Shown here: piece by piece, positions 1-11,607 of the stretch | Layout: each line of letters starts with the position of its first letter | Numbering within the stretch: position 1 is the stretch's first letter | NCBI GenBank assembly: GCA_963995505.1 | Contig: OZ023187.1 | Coordinates: 3,727,501-3,791,500, forward strand | Direction of reading: 5' to 3' | DNA: 64,000 nt | DNA from: Hypericum androsaemum | Taxonomy: Eukaryota > Streptophyta > Magnoliopsida > Malpighiales > Hypericaceae | Translations under genes and position numbers: made by a program | Notes under the pieces: model-generated | Seen by the model: the letters and a program-made list of their open reading frames with translations, nothing else | Database searches by the model: none | Told to the model about the DNA's origin: nothing

Positions 1-24
1 GAGGGGTGGAGGAGATCGACTAAC

Positions 25-171
25 CTTCAATTGTCGAAGTTTCTTGCTCTGTAGCTTGGAGATTCATCGATGGCTGTTGTGTTTCTTCTACAGTGGTTGC
101 AGTAGTTTGTTGCTCTATAGTTTGAAGATCCAGGGATGGTTGCAGTAGTTTTTTCAGTTCCAATCGACGTT
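25..171 (-). other. Possible partial exon at the left edge
   Basis: On the minus strand an open stretch runs toward the left edge and ends at a good splice donor (AAG|GTTAGT at about position 25). In one frame it reads as a Gln/Glu/Thr-rich peptide in which a short unit of the form LDLQTIEQQT / MNLQATEQET occurs twice, matching a DNA duplication of roughly 60 bp. No start codon lies in this frame within the stretch, so it would be an internal exon of a gene running off the window. I do not recognise the product. Chance openness is a real alternative. Confidence 0.2.
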
Positions 172-533
172 CTTTGGTGTGATTTTAGGGTTTCTGAGAG
201 GTAGATCACGTGAAAATGGGAGTCTCTGCTTTTTTGGTTTGATCCTGATGAGGAAAGAGGAATTGGATCCCGAAAAAGCTGCTTTTTCATAACTATCCAG
301 GCCTCCATTTTTAGCAGGTTTGGTGATTTTGAAATAGCCACACGCGTCGCCCGTGGTTTGGGTATTATTACTATAATACCCTCGCATGTCTCTGCGTGCG
401 CCCGAATCTTATGAACGTCCAGAGCTGTTCTGGATAATGAACCCAGGACCGAATCGCGTCCCCCATAGAAGTGCTTCTTGAACTTAATGAACGGATGCAA
501 ACAAACATTTCGGCTCGGCAACTAACACCCGAT

Positions 534-2051
534 ATTTTTGTTTTTAATTTATCCTCACTAAAAAGATGGCGATGATGATAATAATGAATTGTACCGTCAA
601 TAATTGAACCAATTTGCTTCTATTAAAATAAATGGTGCGATGACACCCGTTAAAACAGTTGTTGTCACGTATCTACTTCTGCCGGTTAATGTTTATTTAA
701 TTAGGACAGCCTTGACGTACTATGTGTGCTATATATAACGCAAGCAAGTGGATTGATATGAAAATTATAGCATGGTATCAAAGATTTTTGAGTTTGTTCT
801 TCTTTGCACCATCACTATATCATGGTACTTTGTTGAAGTCAAAGTTCATATTAAATATTGCAAGTGTGAAAGACTAGTTTACAACTGTTAAAATCTTTTT
901 CTTGAAAAAGTATAATTTATATTACTCTGAGAGAAAAATAACTGTTGAAATTTATTTCATCATCTTAAAATTTTGGGTTGTCTAAAAATATTTTAACAAA
1001 ACTAGATGATTAGGTTACATGTTAAAATCTTTGTATCCAACTTAAAATTTTGAGACAATGGGCGGAGAGAGATATGTAAATAAGTCCACTACTTTTACAA
1101 CTAGAATGTGCTAGCTATAATAATATAAGATCTTAAAGATTAAAATACTCGGTAAAATTAGTTCTTGGTGACGCTAGTCATTTTAAGTGCTTCGTTTACT
1201 TTTATTCTGGTGGGAGCTGATCATTTAAGTCTGAGAGACAATGTAGGAGTTGGAAGCTGTATAACTGGAGAACAAAAGAGGAAATCTCTATTTTGGGTTA
1301 CTTTCTGAAAAGATTCAAAGGTTTCATAGCGCTGAAAAGGAAAATGCGTAAGGGGTTAAATTGATAAATATTTTTATGGGTAAATTTTTACACCAATTAG
1401 TAATTGAACCAGAATTGTGTAATTTCTCGCCATTAAGTCAAATATTATTTGGCTTAAAAATGATAAAAGTGTTAGCTTAACTACACCAAATATTGTATAA
1501 TATGTGGGTATGGAGTTTAAAGATAAGTTAGGCATATCGAAGAACGATACTATCTCATCTAAAAAAAAAGAACGGTGCTATCTTTAAAGGTATTAATTCC
1601 TCCCACTATGGTGTAAATAGTCTCAAGGAATTAACCTACCAGGATACAAAATTTATAACACTCAAAATTCATAAGCTACACTCTTAACGAATTTCTTGAA
1701 GCAAGAACTCGTAAATTGGAAACTCGAAAAAGGAAGAAAGGAAATGAGAAAGAAAGTCTCTGGTTTTTAAGTGTGGCGAACTCTCCTATTTTCTGAGTAT
1801 TTATAGATCCTCAGGAATTGCTACGAAAAGTTGCAGCAATCTATTTGAAGAGAGCCGTTGCACCGAAAGTTTGCAACACCAACACTCCTCAAGATTGTTC
1901 CCGAAGGTGGCAACTCACGAAGAGACACCTTTTTTTTGAAATTTTTGACTGATTTTGGAGGGACATATTTGACTTTTATCCAACCCTCACTCTTCCCTCT
2001 CTTCATTTGTTATATTTATTTCTTTCTTTCTTTCTATTATATATATATATG

Positions 2052-2127
<76 letters not shown>

Positions 2128-3090
2128 ATTTGACTAATGAAGTTTCTATTGGATTCCCTCCATAATGGATGAAAGTCAAATTGAACTTGATTAGTATCAC
2201 AAAAGACTCACTTATTTATAGCCTACCTAGCATGTTCTAAGTTATACTCTAACCAATGTGAGATTGGAACAAAGCTACTAGATGACAAAATATACTAGAG
2301 ACAAAATGCAATATATTATTGTAAATATATACAACACCAAATGCATTTACCTAATTTTCGAAGAATTAAATTTATTTAAGAAAATTTGAGTTAAGACTTA
2401 TCTAATATCAACGATAATATTAGGAGAGTCGCCTCTAAATATAGTTCGACAAAAATTTCAGAGATAAAAAAACTACACCCGATGCAAAGCGACGACGAAT
2501 GTAATGCTAGATCATGCGTAACACATTAGACAGTTTTTGGTTTTGTTCCTCTCCAAAATAAGATTTTCATTTTCACAAGGGTGAGAATTAACTCACTACT
2601 CTCGAAAAATGAGATAAAATTTATTGTCATCATACTCAACAACGCAACTATACCTATACGTAGCATGAGATCGGTGCATGCAATCGTTGAATATTCTTTG
2701 ACAGGTTGCTAACCAATATACAAATTGTCAAGTTGGTGTGCGAACGTCAAAAGCTTACTACAGTAGCTGGCGATAAGATCACAGTTAATGCGTATTACAG
2801 TGACAGAAACCGATTGATTTTTTAATTAAAATATAGAAAGAATGTGATGAAAGTTGTTGTATGAGGACAACAATAAGAGGGAGATAAACCCAATGTGATA
2901 TTTAAATTAAAACCTTAAGATAATAAGTTAGTAAATATTTAACGATTATAAATATGTCTGCAATTATTGAAATTTTCATATACTACCCAAACATGACCAA
3001 GATATTTGTTACTTCGAATATGACAATTTTTTTAAACACGTCTCTTCAAACAAAACGCATCTGACTAATTTAGTTTAAAAAAATACTACA
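534..3090. other. AT-rich intergenic DNA
   Basis: I see no convincing exon, RNA gene or complete element here. The stretch contains scattered short ORFs without gene character and one long TA microsatellite near 2041-2127. Confidence 0.6.
2041..2127. repeat. TA dinucleotide microsatellite
   Basis: An almost pure run of alternating T and A, about 85 bp long, broken once by a TGTATG near the left end. It explains the Tyr/Ile-alternating ORFs on both strands here, which are not genes. Confidence 0.95.
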
Positions 3091-3099
3091 TCCATGGAC

Positions 3100-3553
3100 G
3101 GGTCTGGATTGAGCACGGAGTGAAGGAATCGATTCCGTACGGTTTGGAGTGAAAGGGGACCGCAGTGGCAAGCGTAGTTATGTGATAATGGCAAGTGCAG
3201 TTATGTGATAATGGCAAGCGCAGTTATGTGATAATGGCATGTGTATTTTGTGACAGTGGCAAGTCCCGTTGATGATAATGGCGCGCGTGGTTTTTTTCAT
3301 TTTGGTCCCCCATATTTTAGCATTTTTGCAAAAAGGTCACACTGGCATGCGCAGTTATGTGATAGTGGCATGCACAGTTATGTGATACTGGCATGCGCAG
3401 TCACGTGATAATGGCATTTGTATCCGGCCTGCGTTTGTGCGTGGCTTTTTTCATTTTGGTCCCAAAATTTTAGCGCGTTTGCAAAAAAGTCCCCGCGTGT
3501 CTTCATTCCGAACGGTTCGGAATCTGAGCATTCCGTGCCCAATCCAGACACCG
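3100..3553. mobile_element. MITE-like element with internal higher-order tandem repeat
   Basis: The two ends are imperfect inverted repeats of about 60 bp, both containing a GTCTGGATTG-GCACGGA core. They are flanked by the 6-bp direct repeat atggac (3094-3099 and 3554-3559). The interior is a two-copy higher-order repeat (about 3165-3340 and 3341-3501). Each copy consists of 23-bp units ending in GTTATGTGATAAT followed by a shared tail containing CATTTTGGTCCC and TTTGCAAAAA. No transposase is present. The flanking repeat is too short to name the superfamily. Confidence 0.6.
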
Positions 3554-4087
3554 ATGGACATGTATAAATTCAGTAGTAGTTGGGCTTCCATAGGACTGTT
3601 GGGCTTCCTAGTTGTGACAGCCCCTAAAGTAAAAGGATATATTTTTTGGATAAAGTAAAAGGATCTTCGTCTTATAACTACTTACTGCAAATAAATTTGT
3701 TTCCGTGGTATTCGGAGTTACTTTCTAACCTTATTTTAGGGTAATTATTTTAGGGTAATTATTTTTTATTATCGTAAATTTGAGTCTTGTGCCAACTCCC
3801 ATCGTTGGTATTGGAACGGGAAAATTAGATTCCACATGTACACGAAGAAACTGAGCCTAGTATACCTCCTAAGTTCTACCTGACAATTGCGAACAATTTA
3901 GTAAAGTAAATAACATACAACCAATACTCTTTTTTTTTTGAATGAATGACAAAAACAAGAGCCCAGCCATAAATGCAGTGCCCGTCAAGTTGAAAAACAA
4001 CGCAAAAGAAGTCCAATTGAAAACTCTCCAATAGAAGATGGTATCATTTCCAATGTCTCAGCCCTCGTGCCATTCCTAAATTCTGAC

Positions 4088-4093
<6 letters not shown>

Positions 4094-4144
<51 letters not shown>
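4094..4144. repeat. TA dinucleotide microsatellite
   Basis: About 50 bp of uninterrupted alternating T and A inside otherwise featureless intergenic DNA (3560-5600), in which I see no other supported feature. Confidence 0.95.
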
Positions 4145-4148
<4 letters not shown>

Positions 4149-5610
4149 CTTTATAAATCAGAAAATCAAGAACGAAAGATTGGTGGGTACTTTATGGTAT
4201 CAAACTCCGGATAGGATCATATATGACGATTAATTAAATTTCGAACATAATAAACTTTTAAATTATAATAAAAAAATTTTTGCTAAATTTTAACGTATTG
4301 TATTTCGGTACTCGGTTTCAAAACTTCTTGTTAAACTTACGCTATGTTCGAATGTTTAGTAGTTTTGCTGCTCTCGTGTTGGGTTATTTTCGATGTCGTT
4401 GGCTGGTTCCATAAACATTGAATCACCGCATCACCCAGAGTCTTGTTCTAGTTTAATCAAAAAATTTTAAGTTCAAATTATACTAGTGTTAAATATTTAT
4501 TAGGAGAATTTTATCAATTTTCAAAAATTTTATTTAACTCGAACCTTGATTAATCGTTGCAATGGTATCCGAATACTAGGAATTCTAAAAGACAACAGAG
4601 CTGTTCCCTATACTGAAAAGGGCAAACCTTCTTTCTATCTACCGCCTATTTCATTCTTAAATGAGGGTGACTACACCGAGCAAAGCTACTCCCTGAGTCT
4701 CATAATGGCTTCCAAATATTGAAGCAACTCATGAGCTCTCAATTTATGTGTTCACCACACATAAATATAGAATTATCTGGCCAAAAAGAATATTGACCGA
4801 AAAGGAAATTATTAGGGAGCACAAAGGACTTATTTTAAATAGATTATTAACAAAGAAACTCAGTTTTTTTATCACGAAGCGGTACTTACAGGTTGTTTAA
4901 TATGCATGCATACACTTTTCACCGTAGAACTTAATATTATGTCCTACTTTTTTCCATATGAGATTAATTTCCTTCCCTTATAGAGGCAAGACAAAAGTTT
5001 TTGAGAAGTAAACCAAACTCGAGACTTTTGTTTGGGTAAACTCGTGTGTCTTTTTTATCCATCAAACATGAACTCAAGATTTACTTAAGAAAAAATTCAA
5101 GTTCCTTACCTCTTAATAATTTCAAACTCATGAATTGATACCCCATAATTTAGAACTTCGAATATGAAATTTTTGAAAAGAGTTCAATTTCTTTAATTGT
5201 CGTAACATTCACATGCAATGGGTTAAGGAAAAGCTTGCAATTAAGATCGACAAGTCATACACGATTTAGTTGGTGGGAGTTGAGAGAAAGCGAGATGAAG
5301 AGAGGAAAAAGAACAGCTAATTAAAAAAAGTTCTTGAGCATACTCACATGTGCAAGTCCAACTCACACACTAAGAGCAAACAGAGAGAAACCCAACCCCA
5401 CTACTTTTTTATATACATAACTACTGCGTGGATTAATACAAGTTCGACCTGAATATGATCATGAAATATGGCAAAATTCTCATAACAAATACTTAACACC
5501 AATACATTTCCGAGAGTTAAATCTTAATTTTTATTGGTTAAGCTAAAATAATTAGCTAATCAATTGATCTTAGTATTGTCCGTACCCACCGCCTCCTCTA
5601 GTACTCTGCT

Positions 5611-5616
5611 TATAAG
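5611..5616 (+). promoter_or_regulatory. TATA box of the KCS gene
   Basis: TATAAG lies about 115 bp upstream of the KCS start codon, with a CT-rich leader (ACTCTCTCTTTGG and similar) between them. Spacing and context fit a plant core promoter with a transcription start near 5640. This is inferred from position only. Confidence 0.5.
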
Positions 5617-5730
5617 CCCCTCACTTGATGATCCTCTAAGTACCAAAAACACAAAACCCCAAGAAAAAACACACAAACTTCTCCCATTATAACACTCTCT
5701 CTTTGGTCTCTCCTCCTCATAATTTCCCAA

Positions 5731-7290
5731 ATGGACAGTGCCATGATCTTCTATGCACTGTTAATCTTCTACCCGCTCTTCCTCCTATGGAAGTGGGTCG
5801 ACGGGAAGCGAGACCGAGAGTGTTACCTCCTGGCCTACGAGTGCTACAAGCCCACCGATGATCGGATGCTCGACACTGGCTTCTGCAGCGAGCTGATCAC
5901 GAGGAACACCCACCTCGGCCTCAGCGAGTACAAGTTCCTTCTCAAGGCCATCGTCAGCTCCGGCATTGGGGAGCAGACCTACGCGCCTCGGATCATGTTC
6001 GAGGCCCGCGAGGAAAACCCTACAGTGGAGGACGGGGTAATGGAGATGGACGAGTTCTTCCAGGACAGCATCGGGAAGCTCTTGTCCAGGTCGGGGATTT
6101 CCCCACAGGAAATTGACGTCCTAGTGGTAAACGTCTCGATGCTTTCCGCTGTCCCTTCTTTGTCCTCCCGGATCGTCAACTATTACAAGCTCCGGGAGGA
6201 CGTCAAGTCGTATAATCTCACCGGAATGGGGTGCAGCGCGAGCTTGATATCGATCAATATAGCTCAGAATATATTCAAGACGGAGAAGAATAAGGTTGCC
6301 CTAGTTGTGACTTCCGAGTCGCTAAGCCCTAACTGGTACGCGGGCAACGACCGGTCCATGATCCTGGCCAACTGCCTGTTCAGGTCGGGCGGGTGCGCGA
6401 TGATCCTGACGAACAAGCGGTCGCTGGCCCGACGGGCCATGCTCAAGCTGAAGTGCCTGGTGAGGACCCACCACGGGGCACGGGAGGAGTCGTACAGTTG
6501 TTGCATCCAGAGGGAGGACGAGCTAGGCCGGATGGGGTTCCACTTGGGGAAGACGCTCCCTAAGGCTGCCTCGCGGGCTCTCGTGGACAACCTTAGGGAG
6601 GTCGCCCCCAAGATCCTCCCCGTCCGAGAGCTCCTCCGGTTCATGGCCGTGTCGTTCGTAAGAAAATGGCAGTCGTACAACAACTCAAAAGAGAAAGGAG
6701 TCGCCACCACCACAAGTAGACCGGTTATTAACTTCAAAACCGGTGTGGATCACTTCTGCATCCACACCGGTGGGAAGGCGGTCATAGATGGAATAGGTCT
6801 CAACCTTGACCTCTCGGAGTATGACCTAGAGCCCGCTCGGATGACCCTCCACAGGTATTAGGTCAAATACTCTTTGGCATTGTAATACGGGATTTATGTT
6901 GACTGAGTTACATTTTATTAATTTTTAATTTGTTCAAATGTTGTCACGTTGTGACCACCATAGAATTACTCTTACAGGTTCGGGAACACGTCGGCGAGCA
7001 GCCTGTGGTACGTCCTCGGGTACATGGAGGCGAAGAAGAGGCTGAAGAAGGGTGACAGGTTGTTCATGATAAGCTTTGGTGCGGGATTTAAATGCAACAG
7101 CTGTTTATGGGAGGTGGTGAGGGATTTAGGGCACGGTAATGCCTGGGAGGACTGCATTAATAGCTACCCACCTAAAACATTGGCCAACCCATTTATGCAG
7201 AAGTATGGGTGGATTAATGATGAAGATCCAGATACTTTTGTGCTTGAGGAGAAATTTAAAGAGCACAAAATTGGGTCCAAATTTAATTAA
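5731..7290 (+). CDS. KCS: 3-ketoacyl-CoA synthase, KCS12/KCS19-like
   Basis: Two exons, 5731-6854 and 6978-7290, joined by a GT-AG intron of 123 bp, give a 478-residue protein, close to the short KCS12/19-type enzymes. KCS enzymes are ER-membrane condensing enzymes that join malonyl-CoA to a long-chain acyl-CoA, the first step of very-long-chain fatty acid elongation for waxes and related lipids. A hydrophobic segment at residues 5-20 is the membrane anchor. The active-site cysteine is Cys168 in [15 protein letters not shown], the histidine is His345 in [13 protein letters not shown] and the asparagine is Asn378 in [13 protein letters not shown]; their spacing matches the family. The splice joins CAG|G to restore LHRFGNTS. 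The coding region is much richer in G+C than its flanks. The family assignment is secure; the exact paralogue is inferred from similarity and length. Confidence 0.96.
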
Positions 7291-9211
7291 AAAGAAGGAA
7301 TTATGAGAAAAAAAGGTTGGTTGGTTATAAGGTTTATAATTTGGTCAATGGTCTGTTTTTTTCTCAATTTTTTGGTATATTATTTTACTTTTTTATTTTT
7401 ACAGATCAACACGTTTGCTTCGTCATTGTTTAACTTTTTTATTTTTTTAGTTTCCTGTGTTAATTAATTAAATTTGTACACTATATTGATTAAGATCATG
7501 CAATTATTGTTTGGAATAAATTCCATTATCTAATAAGCTGTGTAATTTCTTTGGCATGCTCCATTCTGTTTTATGGCCAATTGAGATTGATGGCATTAAT
7601 TAATCGGTCGATTCCCTTTGATTTAATTGACGCCTTTCTTTTCCTCTAGCCAGTCCCTTACGTCGCTATTGTATATTACTTTATAATCAATATGGTAGTC
7701 TATTCTCTATGATATTCGAACAGCGACAGATTAATTTAGATATTCTAACTCGAACTTAATAAGTTTTTTTAAAAAAATAAAAATAAATTATTTATTAAAA
7801 AAATCATCATTAAAGTAGAAAGTTATTTGTTATACCAGTTAGTACACGCAAACACATTTTCTTTAAATAAACAAAAGATTATACACTATCTAAGAAGCAT
7901 GACTAATTAGATATATATTATCTTAAGATTAATTCATGATAATCATTTAGCAGAATCTTTCGCTTTATTCCAAGGCGTTTTGTTAACCTATAATAACTTT
8001 CTTAACCGTTAATCCGGAAAGGCCATCGCTTTTGAAGTCTGTCCCCCCACAACACGTAGTACATGGGTTTTAATGTTGGAAGCATGAATATTAACACCGT
8101 AGTAATGGCGTAGCCAGCGAGGAGAGCCCATTGTAGTGGAGCGGGGAAAAGGTACTTCCGGCATTTTTTTCGGGAATAGATTTGGTCTTGGATGTACAAA
8201 ATCTATCGAGATCAATCGGGATAATATGAGAACTGTTAGATTGTTCTAAATAAAAATAAGCTAGATCTAAAGGTTAAGATTTAATAGGTTATTTTCATCT
8301 TTTTCTTCTCTTCCTCTTTCTCTCTCCTCTTCCCTCTCAACCTAAACCGTCACCACTCACCAGCCTCTCTCTCCTTTCTTTCTTTATCTCTCCTCCCCCT
8401 CTCAACCTAAACCAACCCAGAGGAGCAGGTCGACGCCGATGGTCTGACGGTGCCGGCGGCGATGAAGATTTGACGGTGGTCCTCGACGCCGGTGGTCTAG
8501 ACCTCCCCGATCACTCGTTGCATGACAGTTCGCCGGCCTAAAGGTGTACGAGAAAGCTTCTAGATCGTTCCACGAGTACCCCTGATTTTCTCGACTACTC
8601 GTCGTCTGCACCGTCAAGTTCGCCCCGCTCTTCTCACTCCGTTTATCAATTACTCCCTAAACGACGTTCACTTGTTCCGTCTCTATTTCGTGTCGTTAAC
8701 TTTTCGCACGAGGAATCGATAAAGTTTGACTGTCTTTGACTGAAAGCGGCGCCGGGGGACGTGTGCCAGTGTTTCTAAGCTCTGCCGTATGGTTGAAACG
8801 ACGTCGGCTGTGTTTAGTAGTTTCGTCTCTGTCAGTGGATCTCGATTAGTTGAGGAATTGAATTCCCTTTATAAAATTACGAGATTATTTAAACTGAGTT
8901 TAGGCTTTCGATCTTGCACTCTTAATTTAATTGTAACAAATTTACTTCAATTGAGGCCTGAACCTACTTTTGCCGATAAATTTGACGATTACGAGTTTTT
9001 TTTTCGCATTTGGAGATTTGGTGGCCTATGCAGATGCAAAATCGGCGAGTGAATCGGCACAGTCCGAGATCAAGAAGAAGAAGAAGAAGGCAATTCGTGT
9101 TGATGAACTTGGATGCTCTCATAATATGAATCATGTTTAATGAAATTGGATGCTCCAAATTTTGATGTGTTTCTTGCCTGCTGCAAATCTGAATCATGTT
9201 TGATCGGATTC
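7291..9211. other. Intergenic DNA without a supported gene
   Basis: This is the 3' flank of the KCS gene followed by AT-rich DNA. A minus-strand ORF at 8002-8199 reads as a hydrophobic 65-residue peptide that could be a decayed membrane-protein exon, but I recognise no family. A pyrimidine-rich stretch at 8290-8400 and an AAG run near 9070 are low-complexity. Confidence 0.5.
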
Positions 9212-10090
9212 GTGTTATCCTACGATGGTTTATCATGTTATGATACAATAGTTTATTATGCTATGATATAATAGTTTATCATGTTATGATACAATAATTT
9301 ATTATATTGTGATACAACGGTTTGAACTAGGGGTGAGCAAATGGACCGAAAACTGTCAAACCGAACCAAATCGGACCGAAAAAACCGGACCAGACCGGAC
9401 CAAAAAGAAAAACAGTCCGGTCCGGTTCACATTATATAAGAAAATTCGGTTTCCGGTCCGGTCCGGATCCGGGTTTCGTCCGATCTGGAACTCATTCTTT
9501 GTGTATTTTTTTCCGGTCCGGTCCGGTCTTAGACCGAACTGAAATATCTGGTTCGGTTCTAGTTCGAACCGGAGTAGAATCCGGTCCGGTCCGGTTTGCA
9601 ATATTCTTAAAATTTTGGTTCCGGTTCGGTCCGGTTCGGTCACTATGTTCACCCCTAGTTTGAACAATTACGATACAATAGTTTATCATGTTACGATACA
9701 ATTGTTTGCATAGTTATGATACAATGGGTTATCATGTTATGATAAAATAGTTTACACAGTTACGATATAATAGTTTATCATGTTATCGTACAATGGTACA
9801 CCCGAATATATTAAATAGTATGTCCGGTTATATTAAATGGTACACACGAATATATTAAATAGTATGTCCGATTATATTAAATGGGACGATCGATTATATT
9901 AAATGGTATGTCCGGTTAAATTAAATGGTACACCCGAATATATTAAATAGTATGTCCGGTTATATTAAATAGTACGACATGTTATATTAAATGGTAGGAC
10001 CGATTAAATTAAATAGTATGTTCGAATATATTAAATGGTATGTCCAGTTAAATTATATGCTCAATTATATCCAATGGTATGTCCGGTTAT
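9212..10090. repeat. Minisatellite with 22-23 bp units, split by an hAT MITE
   Basis: Two related unit types follow each other. The first (about 9212-9327 and 9658-9795) is based on a 23-bp unit containing GATACAATAGTTTATCATGT. The second (about 9796-10090) is based on a 22-bp unit containing ATATTAAATGGTATGTCCGG, repeated more than ten times with point differences. The hAT MITE at 9328-9657 lies inside the first block and separates units that would otherwise be contiguous, so the array is older than the insertion. Confidence 0.85.
9328..9657. mobile_element. hAT-type MITE
   Basis: A 330-bp element with terminal inverted repeats starting TAGGGGTGAGCAAA on the left and TAGGGGTGAACATA when the right end is read inward. 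It is flanked by a perfect 8-bp target-site duplication, gtttgaac (9320-9327 and 9658-9665). The interior is packed with GGTCCGGT / ACCGGACC subterminal repeats, and both strands show spurious Arg/Thr-rich ORFs because of them. An 8-bp duplication with TAGGG termini is diagnostic of the hAT superfamily. It has no coding capacity and must be mobilised in trans. Confidence 0.92.
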
Positions 10091-11564
10091 TAAAAATAAT
10101 TATAATAAGAAAATTGGTTAATTAATTAAATAATTTTTCTATTAAAAAGAATTTTTAAATTAAAAAGAATGAAAAGGTGAGATACTACTTGAATAAGAAA
10201 ATTATTTAATTAATTACTCACCCCACTCTCCAAAAGTGACGTCCGTGTCCCTTTTCCTTGCCATATTTTTTTTACATTTTTTTTCCTATTCTACCTTTTC
10301 CAGATTGGTCCTGGATTCTTTGTTCCAGGACAAGGACCAAAATCTGGTCCCCTATTTTTCCCCTCGATTGATAATAAAATGTCTGGCCATGACCGGTTTT
10401 TGAACATCTATTAAATGTGTCAGTTTCCTATTTTATTTTTTCCCCCTTGAATATGCACCAACAACTGTCATTAAGATTAAAGATTAGACCAATTCAAGTA
10501 ACGCTCATAGGGGAAAATAATTTTATTTCATTGATTTTTTATTCTCATCGGATACCTTTGGACCTTATTAAGAAAGTGATTCGTCTAATATTATCTTTTA
10601 CGTTTCTAAGACTTAAATTTAAAATCTACTTAACTGAATTTAAGTCTCTTACCAATATTCTCTATATCGGGTGCCTCAGTTTACAGACTTGACATTCGAG
10701 AGAAACAAATTCAATCGCCATTCCGGATATGCCCATCATATCACCTAATCAACAAGATTCATCGATGAACACACTTTTCCAATTTTTTTATAAGTAGAAT
10801 TTATTAATAAAATTGATACTTACAGATATAATCATGATGGAATTGTACCATATGATGTTACAGTTACAGACCTCATGCACGTAGGAGGATGAAGGATCGA
10901 TCCCCCTAGAGGCTTTACAGTACAGTGGTGGACATTAACGATCTCCCATGGATACCGTCTTATTAATGTTTGCATGACAGTATACGTGTGAATGTTCCTT
11001 TTGGCTCTCGCTCTCGCTCACGTGCACTTTTTTTTGTTGTTGCTGCTGCTAATGTCTCTCTCCTAATCTCCGATAAACTCGACTACAAATATTAGAGGGT
11101 CATTAACAAAAAAAAATTGGGATTATTTTTCACATCAGTACCCTACTGTTTAAAATGAATCAATTTTTTTTAAAATATCTGACACTTTGAGGACTCAGAC
11201 ACCAGCCCGGCCACATGTACTTTGGCAAATTTTTCAGTATTCGGCACATAGAAAATTTGGACACCTTCCGGCCACATGGATTTTGTCTTTTTTTAATTTT
11301 TGATACTTAGAGGACTACGTCACTTGCCTGGCCAGATGTCATGTGACGTGCATTAGTTTCATGCTCCACATGTACGTTCTTTTCTGACTTTATTGATCAC
11401 GGAGAAAATATGATTTCTACACCCAAAAAAAACATATCTATAAATAATGTGATGCTTTACTCCCAAAAAACAAAAGCAAAAGATGTGGTCCCGCCCCCAC
11501 CAAATCACCCAAAATATTGTAAAAATTATGTGGCTTCTCATTCAGAAATAGCAGAGTAATAATG

Positions 11565-11566
<2 letters not shown>
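10091..11566. other. AT-rich intergenic DNA
   Basis: No supported gene. ORFs here are short and lack homology I can recognise. Confidence 0.6.

Positions 11567-11604
<38 letters not shown>
11567..11604. repeat. TA dinucleotide microsatellite
   Basis: About 38 bp of uninterrupted alternating T and A. Confidence 0.9.

Positions 11605-11607
<3 letters not shown>

Noticed and set aside
1858..2200. ORFs on both strands over the TA repeat
   Set aside because: Their Tyr/Ile alternation is only the translation of a dinucleotide microsatellite.
8002..8199. Minus-strand ORF with hydrophobic sequence
   Set aside because: It resembles part of a membrane transporter in composition, but I recognise no motif and find no supporting exons.
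9309..9701. Arg/Thr/Pro-rich ORFs on both strands
   Set aside because: They are translations of the GGTCCGGT subterminal repeats of the hAT MITE.
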